Part shown: positions 1 through 8,797 of the stretch, one piece after another
How positions within the stretch are numbered: the first letter of the stretch is position 1
How the letters are laid out: each line of letters starts with the position of its first letter
DNA from: VRUE01 sp963762205
GTDB lineage: Bacteria; Actinomycetota; Thermoleophilia; Solirubrobacterales; 70-9
Direction: 5' to 3'
Assembly: GCA_963762205.1 (NCBI GenBank)
Contig: CAVXJZ010000004.1
Coordinates: forward strand, 1-64,000
Length of the DNA stretch: 64,000 nt
Position numbers and translations under genes: made by a program
The notes under the pieces: model-generated
The model's database searches: none
The model's input: only the letters and a program-made list of their open reading frames with translations
What the model was told of the DNA's origin: nothing

Positions 1-13
1 GCATACTTGGGCG

Positions 14-1206
14 GTGACCGCCGTCGAGGCGAGCAGCGGCCGTCAAGCAAGGAGTCTCTCGCCCCGCGCCCTCACCGCTCTCCTCGAGCGCTTCGATCCC
101 GAGGTGATTGACGTTCCCAGCCGGCGGGGCGCTGCTCCGCTGGTCGTCGATGGCGAGGGCGCCTGGGACGGGGTGATCAAGTCCGAGACGATCCCCCTCC
201 GCCGAGCGTCCGATCAGCAGCCCGACGCCCTGCTGAGCGCCGACCGAACCACCTGGGAGCGGATCGCGCGGGATGTGCGCGGCGGGACGGACGCATTCCG
301 AGCGCGACGACTCAGCGTGCGCCAGAACCTCCACCTCGGGGTCGGCTTCCTCGCCGCCACCAGCGACCTCGCCGACGATCGCCGGCTTCGCTTCGACTGT
401 CCGCGACCCGCCACGGGAAGGATCTCTACCCTCTCCGCGGCGAGGGTGACGCGGTGCTCTGCGTCCACGGGCTTGGGGGCACAAAGGCCTCCTTCCTGCC
501 CACCGTCGCCGCTCTCGCCGATCGCTACCGGGTGCTCGCGCTCGACCTGCCCGGGTTCGGCGACTCCGACAAGCCGCTCAGAGCCGCCTACGACGCGCCC
601 TACTTCGCTGACTGCGTAATCGCGCTGCTCGACAAGCTCGGGATCGGCAGCGCGCACCTGATCGGAAACAGCATGGGCGGTCGGGTGGCGATCGAGTTCG
701 CGCTCCTGCATCCCGAGCGGATCGGGAAGGCCGCGCTGCTCAGCCCCGCGCTCGCCTGGCTGCGCGGGCGCCGCTGGCGCTGGCTCCTCCAAGCGCCGCT
801 GCCGCTGCTCGGCCTGATCCAGCCGGCCCCGCGCGTAATCACCGAGCCGATCGTCCGCAGTCTGGTTCCGGGCGGAAGGGACGGCTGGTCGGCGGCCGGG
901 GTAGATGAGTTCCTGCGCTCGTTTCTCACTCCGCGCGGGCGGGTCGCCTTCTATGAGGCGGCGCGCAACATCTACCTCGACGAGCCGCACGGCGAGCGTG
1001 GCCTCTGGTCTCGCCTCGCCGGGATCTCATCCGAGACCCTCTTCGTCTGGGGCCGCCAGGACCAGCTCGTGCCGATCGCCTTCAAGAACCATGTCGAGCG
1101 CGCGCTTCCCACCGCCCGCCACCTCGAGCTCGATTGCGGCCACGTCCCCCAGCTTGAGGCTCCGAAGCAGACCCACGCGGCGATCCTTCGCTTCTTTGAT
1201 GGTTGA
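14..1206 (+). CDS. SCP2-like domain fused to alpha/beta hydrolase (frameshifted)
   Basis: The first ~125 codons resemble a sterol-carrier (SCP2) domain, with the run WERIARDVRGGTDAF followed by a hydrophobic strand GVGFLAAT. The rest is an alpha/beta hydrolase: oxyanion motif HGLGG, nucleophile elbow GNSMGG, and a C-terminal DCGHVPQLE carrying the catalytic His. The two parts are in different frames and join near base 397, where one missing base would restore RFD-x-SATRHGKDLYPLRGEG. The hydrolase half alone is open from GTG 454. The start is uncertain: GTG 14 lies near the window edge and the frame is open upstream. Substrate unknown; probably a lipid or ester. A fusion of lipid binding and hydrolysis is inferred from domain order. 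Confidence 0.65.
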
Positions 1207-1331
1207 CCTCGCAGGCCCGCATCCGTGACTTCGCAGGTAGGCCCGAAAGGTGTCCGTTTGCAGCGTTTCTGATACGGAGGACCGCCTCGCACTACCAATC
1301 CCGAAGCTTGAGTGGGCTCGGGCCTCTCCGC

Positions 1332-2222
1332 CTACAACCGCAGGATCCGGCGGAGCGTGGCGGCCTGCGCGTGGGTCAGTCGTTTCGCCTCGCCCCACAG
1401 CCGCGGCGCGAGGCTGCGGGCCGGGTCGTGGGCACGTTCGGCCTGCAGGTCGCGGATGCCTCGCTGTACTGCGGCTTGCACCGCGTCGCGTAGCGCTTTC
1501 GCGGCGCTCGTATCCCCCCAGGAGGAGCCGAACGGGCGGGCATCGATCGGTGCGGCGAACCGTCCGTAGATCCGCTGGGGTCGGGGCAGCGGCGTCGGTC
1601 CAAGACCTCGGACCAGCGGCCAGAGCAGCTCGGGGTCGACATCGACCCGCGCCGCGAGCGCGCGCACCGGCGCATACAGCGGGTCGTCGGCGTCGACGAG
1701 GACATCCCACATCTCGTCCACACCGATCATCGAGAACGGGACGACGGTGTAGGAGAACTCGAGCGCTAGGCGTGCGAAGCCGATCCGCTCGCGCCACAGC
1801 AACGGGTAGTGGTCTCCGCGGTGCCGTGCGACCTCGCGCCCGCCGCCCGGAAAGACGAGCACGGCCTGCCCGTCCGCGAGTAGCCGACGGGTGTTCTCGC
1901 GCGTCCCATTCACCGTGCCGAGATGCGAGAGCAGGTCTCGCCAGATCGGAACCCGGTAGTGCTGGCGCTCGCCGAGCGAGCGGACGAACACACCCGTTCG
2001 CGCGTGGATGTCAAGCACGAGGAACGGCACGTCGAACAGGCCAAGCGTCGTGTGGTTGCCGACGAGCAGGTACCGCTCATCGCTCGGCAGGTGCTCCCAG
2101 CCGTCGAATCGCGGATCGGTCAACGCCCGCCATGGAGCCAGTAGCGCCTCGACCGCCACGAACTCAACCGCGCCGGGAGGCGTGAAAGCTGCGACATCCG
2201 CGTTCGATCGATCCACGCTCAC
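1332..2222 (-). CDS. Lysophospholipid/diacylglycerol acyltransferase-like protein (LPLAT, MGAT-like)
   Basis: A 296-residue soluble or peripheral protein. It carries the acyltransferase block VGNHTTLGLFD near residue 54 and the FPGGGREV block near residue 125, which is typical of MGAT/DAGAT-like members of the PlsC superfamily. Expected role is acyl-CoA-dependent acylation of a glycerolipid or similar alcohol at the inner face of the membrane. The catalytic His is spaced somewhat differently from the classical HX4D motif, as usual in the DAGAT-like branch. GTG start at 2222, one base after the stop of a tiny upstream ORF, so the two may be translationally coupled. Exact acceptor unknown. Confidence 0.8.
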   Translation of the reverse strand: MSVDRSNADVAAFTPPGAVEFVAVEALLAPWRALTDPRFDGWEHLPSDERYLLVGNHTTLGLFDVPFLVLDIHARTGVFVRSLGERQHYRVPIWRDLLSHLGTVNGTRENTRRLLADGQAVLVFPGGGREVARHRGDHYPLLWRERIGFARLALEFSYTVVPFSMIGVDEMWDVLVDADDPLYAPVRALAARVDVDPELLWPLVRGLGPTPLPRPQRIYGRFAAPIDARPFGSSWGDTSAAKALRDAVQAAVQRGIRDLQAERAHDPARSLAPRLWGEAKRLTHAQAATLRRILRL

Positions 2223-2223
2223 A

Positions 2224-2349
2224 TCACCCGGACGCTCTGACCACGGCGACCATCTCCGAGGGGCCGCCGGCGATCGCCTGCTCCAGCCCCCAATCGGTCA
2301 CCGACTCGATCGGCTCGTTCTCACGATTGCGAATGGGCACCGGCGTCAT
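2224..2349 (-). CDS. Small ORF upstream of acyltransferase
   Basis: A 41-codon ORF (MTPVPIRNRENEPIESV...) with high GC in third positions that ends one base before the acyltransferase start. It has no membrane segment and no recognised family. Its codon bias and position suggest a real coupled small gene, but it is too short to be sure; it could be a leader region. Confidence 0.3.
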   Translation of the reverse strand: MTPVPIRNRENEPIESVTDWGLEQAIAGGPSEMVAVVRASG

Positions 2350-2655
2350 CTCGGCTCGGCGCGAGTCTAAGTCGTGCGGTTGGAGGAAGTAGTCCCCTTT
2401 TTTCGCATATGGGCTGGCTCTCGAACCGCGGAAGTTCGCCGGCGCATCGAGATCTCGGCGACTGTCTCCGAGGCCGTCGACCTGCGACCTTCGGGTTTTG
2501 AGATCACCGGTTCTGACCCGCTAGGACGAGTTGGTCGGAGGGTTCGCTGCCATAGTGCCAAGGCGGGTGAAGATCGTCATCAGGGATAGACGGCTGCACG
2601 GTCGCCAGTCTGCAACAAGGCGCCGTGCGAGTCCGATGTGCAGCATCCCCAACCG
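2350..2655. other. Intergenic region without a supported gene
   Basis: Divergent intergenic stretch between the acyltransferase unit (minus) and the metal ATPase (plus). Short open frames on both strands show no recognisable domain or convincing codon bias. Presumably holds both promoters. Confidence 0.4.
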
Positions 2656-4545
2656 ATGACTCGCAAAGATCGCAGCGAATTCGGTACCTCGCTCAAGTGG
2701 TTGGTGGATCACCGTGCCCGCCTCCTCGCCGCCCTCGCTCTCACCGCGATCGTGGTTGGTGGCGGACTGCACATCGCCGGCGCCGCGGCTGCGGGGGATG
2801 CCGTCTGGCGTGTGGTCTTGGCGCTGCTCACGGCGGAGCTCGCGATCGAGGTCGCGCGGACCGTCGTGGTCGAACGCAACATGGGGGTCGACACGATCGC
2901 CCTGGTGGCGATGGTCGGCGCCCTGGCACTTGGCGAAGAGCTGGCCGGCGTGGTCATCGGCCTGATGTTCTCCGGCGGCCTGGCGCTCGAGGAAATTGCC
3001 TCGACCCGCGCCCGCCGCGAGCTGACTGCGCTGGTCGAGCGCGCACCGAAGATAGCCCGGCTGCGGGTCGCGGACGGCTTCCGCGACGTTGAGGTGGAGC
3101 GGGTGCAGGTCGGCGACGTTGCGCTGGTCCGCACCGGCGAGGTGATCCCGGTCGACGGGACGATTCTCAGTCCGGAGGCTGTCATCGACACCAGCGCGCT
3201 GAGCGGCGAGCCGCTGCCCGTGACCATCAAGCAGGGCATGGCGGTGCTCAGTGGCACGGCCAACGCCGGATCGCCGTTCGAGGTGCGGGCCGATCGGCCG
3301 GCGGCCGAGAGCGCCTACGCCGCCCTTGTCAGGCTGGTCGAGGAGGCCGAAACCGAGCGGGCGCCGCTGGTCCGCATCGCCGACCGCTACGCCGGCTTCT
3401 TCCTGCCGGCGACGACACTCGTCGCCGGCCTCGCGTGGGCGCTCAGCGGCGATCCGGTGCGCGGCCTCGCGGTCGTCGTCGTCGCGACGCCCTGCCCATT
3501 GATTCTGGCGGCGCCGATCGCCCTGATCTCGGGCCTCTCGCGCGCCGCGCGGGCTGGTGTCGTCGTCAAGGGCACCGGGGCGATCGAGACCCTGGGCCAG
3601 GTGCGTACGGTCCTCTTCGACAAGACCGGGACGCTGACCGTCGGCAGTCCCGAGGTGAGTGAGATCGCCACCCGGCCCGACGTCGTCGAGGCCGATCTGC
3701 TCCGCCTCGCCGCCTCGGTGGATCGGATGTCGGCCCACGTGCTGGGGGAGGCGCTGGTCAGGGCCGCCGCAGAGGCTGAGCTCGAGCTCACGATCCCGAG
3801 CGGGATCGAGGAGGATCCCGGCCAGGGCATCGCCGGTTCGATCGACGGTCGCCGCATCGCCGTCGGCAGTCGCTCGTTCCTGGAGGGGATGGGGGTGCCC
3901 GCGGAGGAGATCGCCTCAGCGGGGATCATCAGCGGTCGCGGGTCGGGGGAGGCACGCGTGCACGTGGCGATCGACGGCAGGGTGGCAGGGGTGATCGCGA
4001 TGGCGGACGAACTGCGCCCCGATGCCCGCGGCATCGTCGAGCGTCTGCGCTCCGAAGGCGTCAGGCAGGTCGCGATGGTCTCGGGCGATCGGCGTTCCGT
4101 GGCCGAGAGAATCGGCCGGGAAATCGGGGTTGACCGCGTCTACTCCGAGCAGTCGCCCGAGGACAAGCTCGAGGTCGTGCGTCGACTCCACGACGATCCC
4201 GAGCTCGGCCCGGTGATGATGGTCGGCGACGGCGTCAATGACGCGCCCGCCCTGGCCTTCGCGGATCTGGGGGTCGCGATGGGCGTGGCTGGGGCGACCG
4301 TCTCGTCGGAGACCGCGGACGCGGTGATCACGGTGGACCGCGTCGACCGGGTCGCCGACGCCGTGCACGCCGGCCGCAGGGCACTGGCCATCGCGCGCCA
4401 GAGCGTTCTCGCCGGCATGGGCCTCAGCCTGACGGCGATGGGCGTCGCCGCCTTTGGCTATCTCCCTCCGCTCGCCGGTGCCCTGCTGCAGGAGGGCATC
4501 GACCTCGCAGTCATCCTCAACGCCCTGCGGGCGCTGCGCGGTTGA
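2656..4545 (+). CDS. Heavy-metal translocating P-type ATPase (P1B)
   Basis: About 629 residues. In order: N-terminal helices; actuator domain with SGEPLPV; membrane metal motif TPCPLI near residue 278; phosphorylation site DKTGTLT near 321; nucleotide-binding domain with a degenerate HP motif (SAHVLGEA); hinge GDGVNDAPAL; final helix pair. There is no N-terminal HMA metal-binding domain. TPCP replaces the CPC of copper pumps, so the metal cannot be named safely; divalent cations such as Zn, Co or Mn are possible. It would export metal across the cytoplasmic membrane using ATP. ATG 2656 is preferred; GTG 2638 is also in frame. Frame intact. Confidence 0.9.
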   Translation: MTRKDRSEFGTSLKWLVDHRARLLAALALTAIVVGGGLHIAGAAAAGDAVWRVVLALLTAELAIEVARTVVVERNMGVDTIALVAMVGALALGEELAGVVIGLMFSGGLALEEIASTRARRELTALVERAPKIARLRVADGFRDVEVERVQVGDVALVRTGEVIPVDGTILSPEAVIDTSALSGEPLPVTIKQGMAVLSGTANAGSPFEVRADRPAAESAYAALVRLVEEAETERAPLVRIADRYAGFFLPATTLVAGLAWALSGDPVRGLAVVVVATPCPLILAAPIALISGLSRAARAGVVVKGTGAIETLGQVRTVLFDKTGTLTVGSPEVSEIATRPDVVEADLLRLAASVDRMSAHVLGEALVRAAAEAELELTIPSGIEEDPGQGIAGSIDGRRIAVGSRSFLEGMGVPAEEIASAGIISGRGSGEARVHVAIDGRVAGVIAMADELRPDARGIVERLRSEGVRQVAMVSGDRRSVAERIGREIGVDRVYSEQSPEDKLEVVRRLHDDPELGPVMMVGDGVNDAPALAFADLGVAMGVAGATVSSETADAVITVDRVDRVADAVHAGRRALAIARQSVLAGMGLSLTAMGVAAFGYLPPLAGALLQEGIDLAVILNALRALRG

Positions 4546-4643
4546 CTGACCAGTGTCCGATCTGATGTGAGTGGGTCAGCAAGCCGAGTCGTCCCGTCGT
4601 TGCCGTTGACCCGGAGGTCAGCGGCATCGACTACCGTCCGAAC

Positions 4644-5465
4644 GTGGACGTCGTCTGGACCCTGCTGGGGATCGCGCTGATCGCGCTGGCGCTTCGTGAC
4701 ATCTTCGATGTTCTCTTCCATCCGCTCGGACGGGGCATGCTCGCGCGGAGGATCGTGGCCGCGATCTCCGCGGTGGCGCGGCGGGCACCGGGGAGGGCCA
4801 GGACCGTGGGGCTGCTTGCCGGGCCGGTCAGTTACATCATCGTCATCGCCGCTTGGGCGGCCATCCTGGCGGTTGGTTGGGCCTTCGTCCTGATGCCACA
4901 GCTGCCGAGCGGCTTCAGCTTCGACCCGGCACTCAATCCAGCCGATCACTCGGGCTTCGTGGACGCCCTCTACGTCTCGCTCGTCAACCTGACCAGCCTC
5001 GGCTACGGCGATATCGTGCCCACCGCGCCTGTGCTGCGGATCCTGGGGCCGGTCGAGACGCTGTTCGGGTTGGGGCTGCTCACCGCCAGCATCTCCTGGC
5101 TGCTCTCGATCTACAACGCAATCTCCCGCCGGGACTCACTCGCGCACGAGGTTCACCTGGCCAAGGAAGCCGAGGAGCAGCTAGGGGAGAAGCTGGTCGA
5201 CGCCGATCCGCGGCTGCTTGAGGCGATGCTCGCCTCCTTCGCCGTTCAGCTGATCCGCAGCCGCCGCGACCTGATCCACTTCCCGATCACGCATTACTTC
5301 CTCACCGAGGATGAGGATCGGGCGCTGGCCAGACTGTTGCCCTTCCTCAGCTCGCTCTCCGACGAGGCGAGCGGCGAGGGACGGCCACAGGCCCTCAGGG
5401 TCCGGGCGGAGATTCTGCGAATGGCAATCGACGACTTCGCCGAGACGCTGCGGGCGCGCCTGTAG
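4644..5465 (+). CDS. Two-helix potassium channel family protein (Ion_trans_2)
   Basis: 273 residues with hydrophobic segments at about 1-20, 52-80 and 128-155. The pore loop NLTSLGYGDIVP near residue 115 contains the K+ selectivity signature GYGD. The C-terminal ~110 residues are soluble and mostly helical, with no RCK/NAD-binding motif seen. Likely a homotetrameric K+ channel in the cytoplasmic membrane; gating unknown. GTG start at 4644. It lies 98 bases after the metal ATPase and immediately before the island boundary. Confidence 0.85.
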   Translation: MDVVWTLLGIALIALALRDIFDVLFHPLGRGMLARRIVAAISAVARRAPGRARTVGLLAGPVSYIIVIAAWAAILAVGWAFVLMPQLPSGFSFDPALNPADHSGFVDALYVSLVNLTSLGYGDIVPTAPVLRILGPVETLFGLGLLTASISWLLSIYNAISRRDSLAHEVHLAKEAEEQLGEKLVDADPRLLEAMLASFAVQLIRSRRDLIHFPITHYFLTEDEDRALARLLPFLSSLSDEASGEGRPQALRVRAEILRMAIDDFAETLRARL

Positions 5466-5488
5466 ATGCCGCGGAGCACCTAGAGACC

Positions 5489-5513
5489 GAAGCCCGCTTC
5501 AAGCGCGGGCTTC
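5489..5513. terminator. Terminator-like hairpin copied with tRNA-Pro end
   Basis: Inverted arms GAAGCCCGC / GCGGGCTTC. The equivalent hairpin follows the intact tRNA-Pro gene (13372-13394), so it was duplicated together with the tRNA fragment. It also lies just past the K+ channel stop. Confidence 0.5.
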
Positions 5514-5519
5514 CGCTCA

Positions 5520-5563
5520 TCGGGGCGACTGGATTTGAACCAGCGACCGCTCGGCCCCCAGCC
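5520..5563 (-). other. Truncated tRNA-Pro 3' end (outer attachment site)
   Basis: 44 bases identical to the 3' part of the intact tRNA-Pro at 13403-13476: acceptor 3' strand, T-arm, variable region and anticodon-stem 3' side. Homology stops just inside the anticodon arm. This is the expected product of site-specific integration into a tRNA 3' end, and it marks the distal boundary of the island. Confidence 0.8.
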
Positions 5564-5652
5564 GGAGGACAGGGCTGCAATATCCGTCCCTACGCGTCCC
5601 ATGCGTCCCATGCGTCCCCGGTTTGGGACGCATAGGAGTATCGGACGAGGCG

Positions 5653-5676
5653 TTTGGTACCAAGTTGGTACCACGC
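5653..5676 (+). repeat. Paired GGTACC arm-type repeat, left end
   Basis: Two tandem TTGGTACCA-like 9-mers followed by CGCT. A nearly identical copy in the same orientation is at 13314-13338. Both lie inside the island about 90 bases from the tRNA-Pro cores, which fits integrase arm-binding sites (inference). Confidence 0.5.
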
Positions 5677-5846
5677 TGGGAGTCTTGGGTGCGAATCGCG
5701 AAAGGGACGTGTCTTGCCGGGGCGCCTCACCATTCGGCCTCAGCACCCGGCGCGCGGGCACCTCTGGCCAATGAGCACGAGGGCAACGCTGATCGCGATC
5801 ATGGGAAACGCGATCCCCGCGCCCAACACCGTGACTCCGCGGCGCT

Positions 5847-6266
5847 CTAAGCCGGCGGGCCGTCGGGAACCGCACCGAGCTGCTGCATCATCGAGAGCAT
5901 GTCGACGAGCCCCCAGTGCTCGCAGATCTTGCCGGCGTCGTCGACTCTCATGATGTCGATGAGCTTCACATCGACGCTCTTGCCGGTCGCCGGCATGCCC
6001 ATCAGCTCACCCTGGTGAGTGCCCGTGACCCTGGCCCGCGTCACGGTCCTGTCCCCGCTGACGAGCACCTCCTCGGGGCGCATCTGCAGATCGGGGAACG
6101 CCGTCCTGTACATCCGGAAGAACTCGAGGACACCCTCCTTCGTCGGGGCGAGGCCGGGCGTCTCCTCGTGCTCGACGAAGTCCTCAGCCAGGAGATCGCC
6201 GAATCCGTCGATGTCTCCAGAATTGATCAGGTCGTATGCATGTCGCGTCGTGGCGGAGAGGTCCAT
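5847..6266 (-). CDS. SnoaL-like ester cyclase / polyketide cyclase family protein
   Basis: 139 residues from ATG 6266, which has an AAGGA ribosome site; an in-frame start at 6335 is less likely. SnoaL-type alpha+beta barrel pattern: LINSGDIDGFGDLLAEDFVEHE, then FPDLQMRPEEVLVSGDRTVTRARVTGTHQGELMG, then a HWGLVDMLSMMQQLG ending, as in the ester-cyclase/steroid-isomerase-like NTF2 group. It may catalyse a cyclisation or isomerisation of a small molecule; the substrate cannot be inferred. It is the only intact gene between the two truncated tRNA-Pro copies, so it looks like island cargo. Confidence 0.75.
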   Translation of the reverse strand: MDLSATTRHAYDLINSGDIDGFGDLLAEDFVEHEETPGLAPTKEGVLEFFRMYRTAFPDLQMRPEEVLVSGDRTVTRARVTGTHQGELMGMPATGKSVDVKLIDIMRVDDAGKICEHWGLVDMLSMMQQLGAVPDGPPA

Positions 6267-6380
6267 CGTCGTCCTTCCGGTCGGGGAGGCGATCGTATTC
6301 CAACGGGGTCGCGACGGGTAGAGGGACCGTGGCAACGCGCGCGCACGCGCGCGGATACTTCCGAAGCGGGCTTCCGCTCA

Positions 6381-6425
6381 TCGGGGCGACTGGATTTGAA
6401 CCAGTGCCCGCTCGGCCCCCAGCCG
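6381..6425 (-). other. Second truncated tRNA-Pro 3' end (inner attachment site)
   Basis: Same 3' portion of tRNA-Pro as at 5520-5563, with two changes in and near the T-stem and only half of the downstream hairpin. It marks a second integration event or a nested element end. Confidence 0.75.
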
Positions 6426-6700
6426 CAGGGCACGACGGCCATATGGGCCCCACCCGAGGGCGTCGGCGAGCGCCTGCGCGAATGCTCGCCGGGCTCCAGC
6501 CAGTCCCGTGTGGGTGCGGTCACGGTGGAGATCGTCAGCTTCTCGCCGCCGACTTCGAACTGCCAGTTCGACTCGCGGTCGACTCGGGCCGGCCCCGTGC
6601 GGTGGCCGGTGTAGCTGGTCTCGCACTCCACCTTCGAGCGGGTCGGGTCCGCGACGACCATCCTGCACGTAGTCTTCGTGCCGACGAGGTCTTCGCTAGG
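6426..6700 (-). pseudogene. Fragment of unrecognised gene cut by the inner att site
   Basis: On the minus strand a frame reads TTCRMVVADPTRSKVECE, then ESNWQFEVGGEKLTISTVT, which looks like real protein with paired cysteines and beta strands. The frame then runs into the truncated tRNA-Pro copy at 6381-6425. No start or family is recognised. Probably the 3' part of an exported protein truncated by recombination. Confidence 0.3.
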
Positions 6701-6717
6701 TCGCCGACCTCCAAGAG

Positions 6718-6930
6718 ATGAGGCGGTCGACGGAGAGGCCGAGGAAAACAGGCCGCTCGCCCTCGTTGTCGATCACCGCGGCGACCATCGTGACCTACTG
6801 CTCGAACGTTGCCTGCCAGAACCCCGAGTTCGCCGCAACGCACCTCAGCAGGATGGGCTACAGCGATGTCCGCAGGTACGTCGAGGGCAAGGAAGACTGG
6901 CGCGGCCGCCCTGGCGCTCCAGACGGGGGC
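6718..6930 (+). pseudogene. Rhodanese-domain remnant
   Basis: Codons in this frame give IVTYCSNVACQNPEFAATHL then GYSDVRRYVEGKEDW, which matches the C-terminal half of single-domain rhodaneses. The active-site Cys is in the loop YCSNVAC. The N-terminal half is absent or shifted into another frame, and no proper stop follows EGKEDW. A decayed sulfurtransferase fragment. Confidence 0.5.
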
Positions 6931-7048
6931 GGTAGCCCCTGCGCAACCCTGACGAGCCGCATCGATCTCCGTCCCTCGACCCCAGAAGTGGACAGAATGA
7001 ACTTGCGACCGACAGTGCGCCCGATTCCAGGAAAAATCCCAGCGGCGA

Positions 7049-8574
7049 CTAGCCGACGACGATCTTCGATGCCGCTGCCTTGCCGGCACTTCCCTTGACC
7101 TGGAAGATCAGCTTGTCGGTGCCATCGGCCCCGGGCTTGACCTTGACCTTGATCCTGACCGTCTTCTTTGCTCGCCCTTTCAACCGCCCGAGCTTCTTGC
7201 ACTTCGGCCTCTTCAGATCCACCTTGGCCGCCTTCGGCAGCTTCACGCAGACCTTCGCGCTCTTGGGCTTTAGATCACCCTGGTTGACCGCCCTCACCTT
7301 GAAGGTGACGAGGTGGCCGGGCTCCCCTTTCGCCTTCTTTTTCTCGTTAGCTTGATCTTGCGGCCTTGACCTCGTCCGCAAAGTGGTCGGCTCTCAAGCG
7401 ACAGGCTGGTCGCCTTCACTCCAGGGTAGCCACCGGGCCATGCCTCCTCGCCTGGGCTGCCGTGGCCCTCGCCATGGACTCCCGTTGCCCGCTACTGGAG
7501 GCGATCGCACCGCGGCGCCTGGTAGACAAACGAGCTGGGGAACTCTACTGGGCGAATTACAACTCGAACAGGTCATCGGTCGCCAATATCGAACGGCAAG
7601 CGGCGGCGCTCCCGTTCCGGTCGGGCTCTTGAGGATCACCGGGTCCTGCGCGCTATCCACCGGCGCCGTTTGCGGAGTAATCTCGCCGACACCGCCCGTC
7701 AGATCGGCGAAGCCGATCGTGTTGACCCGCACCCCTTCCTGAGAGTTCGTCCAGTAGATTCGGCCCAGGGTCGGATCGAATGCCAGGCCGTACGGGTATT
7801 TGATCGTTGCGCCGGTTGTGTCGACATCCGCTCCACCGCTTCCGTCGAGGCTCGCGTAAGAGATGGCCCGGCGTGTATTGTCGATCCAGTACACACGACC
7901 GGCAACCGGATCGACGGCCAGGCCGCTGATCGAAGACGGCGGCGTGGCTCCGGCGATTTCGAGGTCCACGCCCCCCGTGTTGTCGAGGTTCGCGTAGGAG
8001 ATTCCGGGATCGTTTTGGTTTCCCCAGTACACGCGCTCGCCTATCGGATCGAGGGCGATCCGATAGGCGAAGTCGAGATTCGCACCGGTCGAGTTGAGAA
8101 CCCCGCCGCTGCTGCCGTCGAGCCGAGCCCACGAGATCGTCGCGACATCGGGGACGTCGTTGATCAGTAGATCGTCCTCGTCGCCGGATCGATGGTCACG
8201 CCTTCCGGTTCTTCCATCGGAGCACCGGGAGCGGTGAAGACTGACGCCCCGCTGCCGTCAAGGTTGACGACGCTGATCTGGCCTTCGGGGGGCCCGCCGT
8301 GGTTCGCCACGAAGAGGCGATTGGTGATCGAGTCGTAGGCCATCCCTTCGGGGTAGCTGATCCCGCCGCCCGCGACGTTGACGCCGCCGCCGCCGCTGCC
8401 GTCGAGGTTGGCGAAAGAGATCGACGCGTCGACGCCGTAGTTGTCCCAGTAGATCGTTTCTGCCGCCGACGCCCTCGCGCTGAAGACAAGCAGCGCAAAG
8501 CAGACAAGGGCGACCGGCGCCGAGCCCATGGCAACGGTGTGCCGATGGTCCTTGCGCCCGGAGGCGAGACTCAT
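7049..8574 (-). pseudogene. Secreted YWTD-type beta-propeller protein, frameshifted
   Basis: Begins at ATG 8574 with an AAAGGA ribosome site. A signal peptide (ALVCFALLVFSARASA) follows, then LDL-receptor-like propeller repeats of the form IYWDN..ISFANLDGSG..V, about five copies, each with ISYANLDG and GLAFDP-type strands. The C-terminus, in another frame (7049-7381), is a lysine-rich beta domain (VCVKLPKAAK..KTVRIKVKVKPG) like the CARDB-type tails of actinobacterial surface proteins. A single missing base near 8164 turns an expected YWI into Y-stop. At least two more shifts lie between 7380 and 7620. Likely a cell-surface adhesion or binding protein, either decayed or mis-sequenced. Confidence 0.6.
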
Positions 8575-8683
8575 TTGGATCCTTTCTTAGTCCTGAAGGA
8601 CCGAGATGGCGCGGCGAATCAACCATGGGCCAACCTGGCCAACGGGTTCGGTTGATTTCCGATTCTACCCGGCCTTTACCCAA

Positions 8684-8721
8684 TAGCGTGGGCGGGATTC
8701 GAACCCGCGACCTTCAGGTTC
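8684..8721 (-). other. tRNA 3' fragment (isoacceptor unresolved)
   Basis: A T-arm (GCGGG-TTCGAAT-CCCGC on the minus strand) followed by an acceptor 3' strand CCACGCT and A. The anticodon arm is only half present and no 5' half can be folded. It resembles the other truncated tRNA ends here, so it is read as an attachment-site scar inside the island. Confidence 0.5.
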
Positions 8722-8797
8722 TGGGTTTCCTCTGACGGCTCATGTCAGGAGCTCTGCGGCCTATCGAGCGGTTCCTTGAACAAGCGGCCCAGGCGGG

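Noticed and set aside
2521..3738. 405-codon minus-strand ORF inside the metal ATPase gene
   Set aside because: Antisense shadow of a high-GC gene with clear P-type ATPase motifs; composition is Arg/Asp/Gly-rich with no domain.
5480..5875. Minus-strand ORF through the truncated tRNA-Pro
   Set aside because: Its recognisable part is only the translation of tRNA sequence (the common spurious WGPSGRWFKSSRPD-type peptide).
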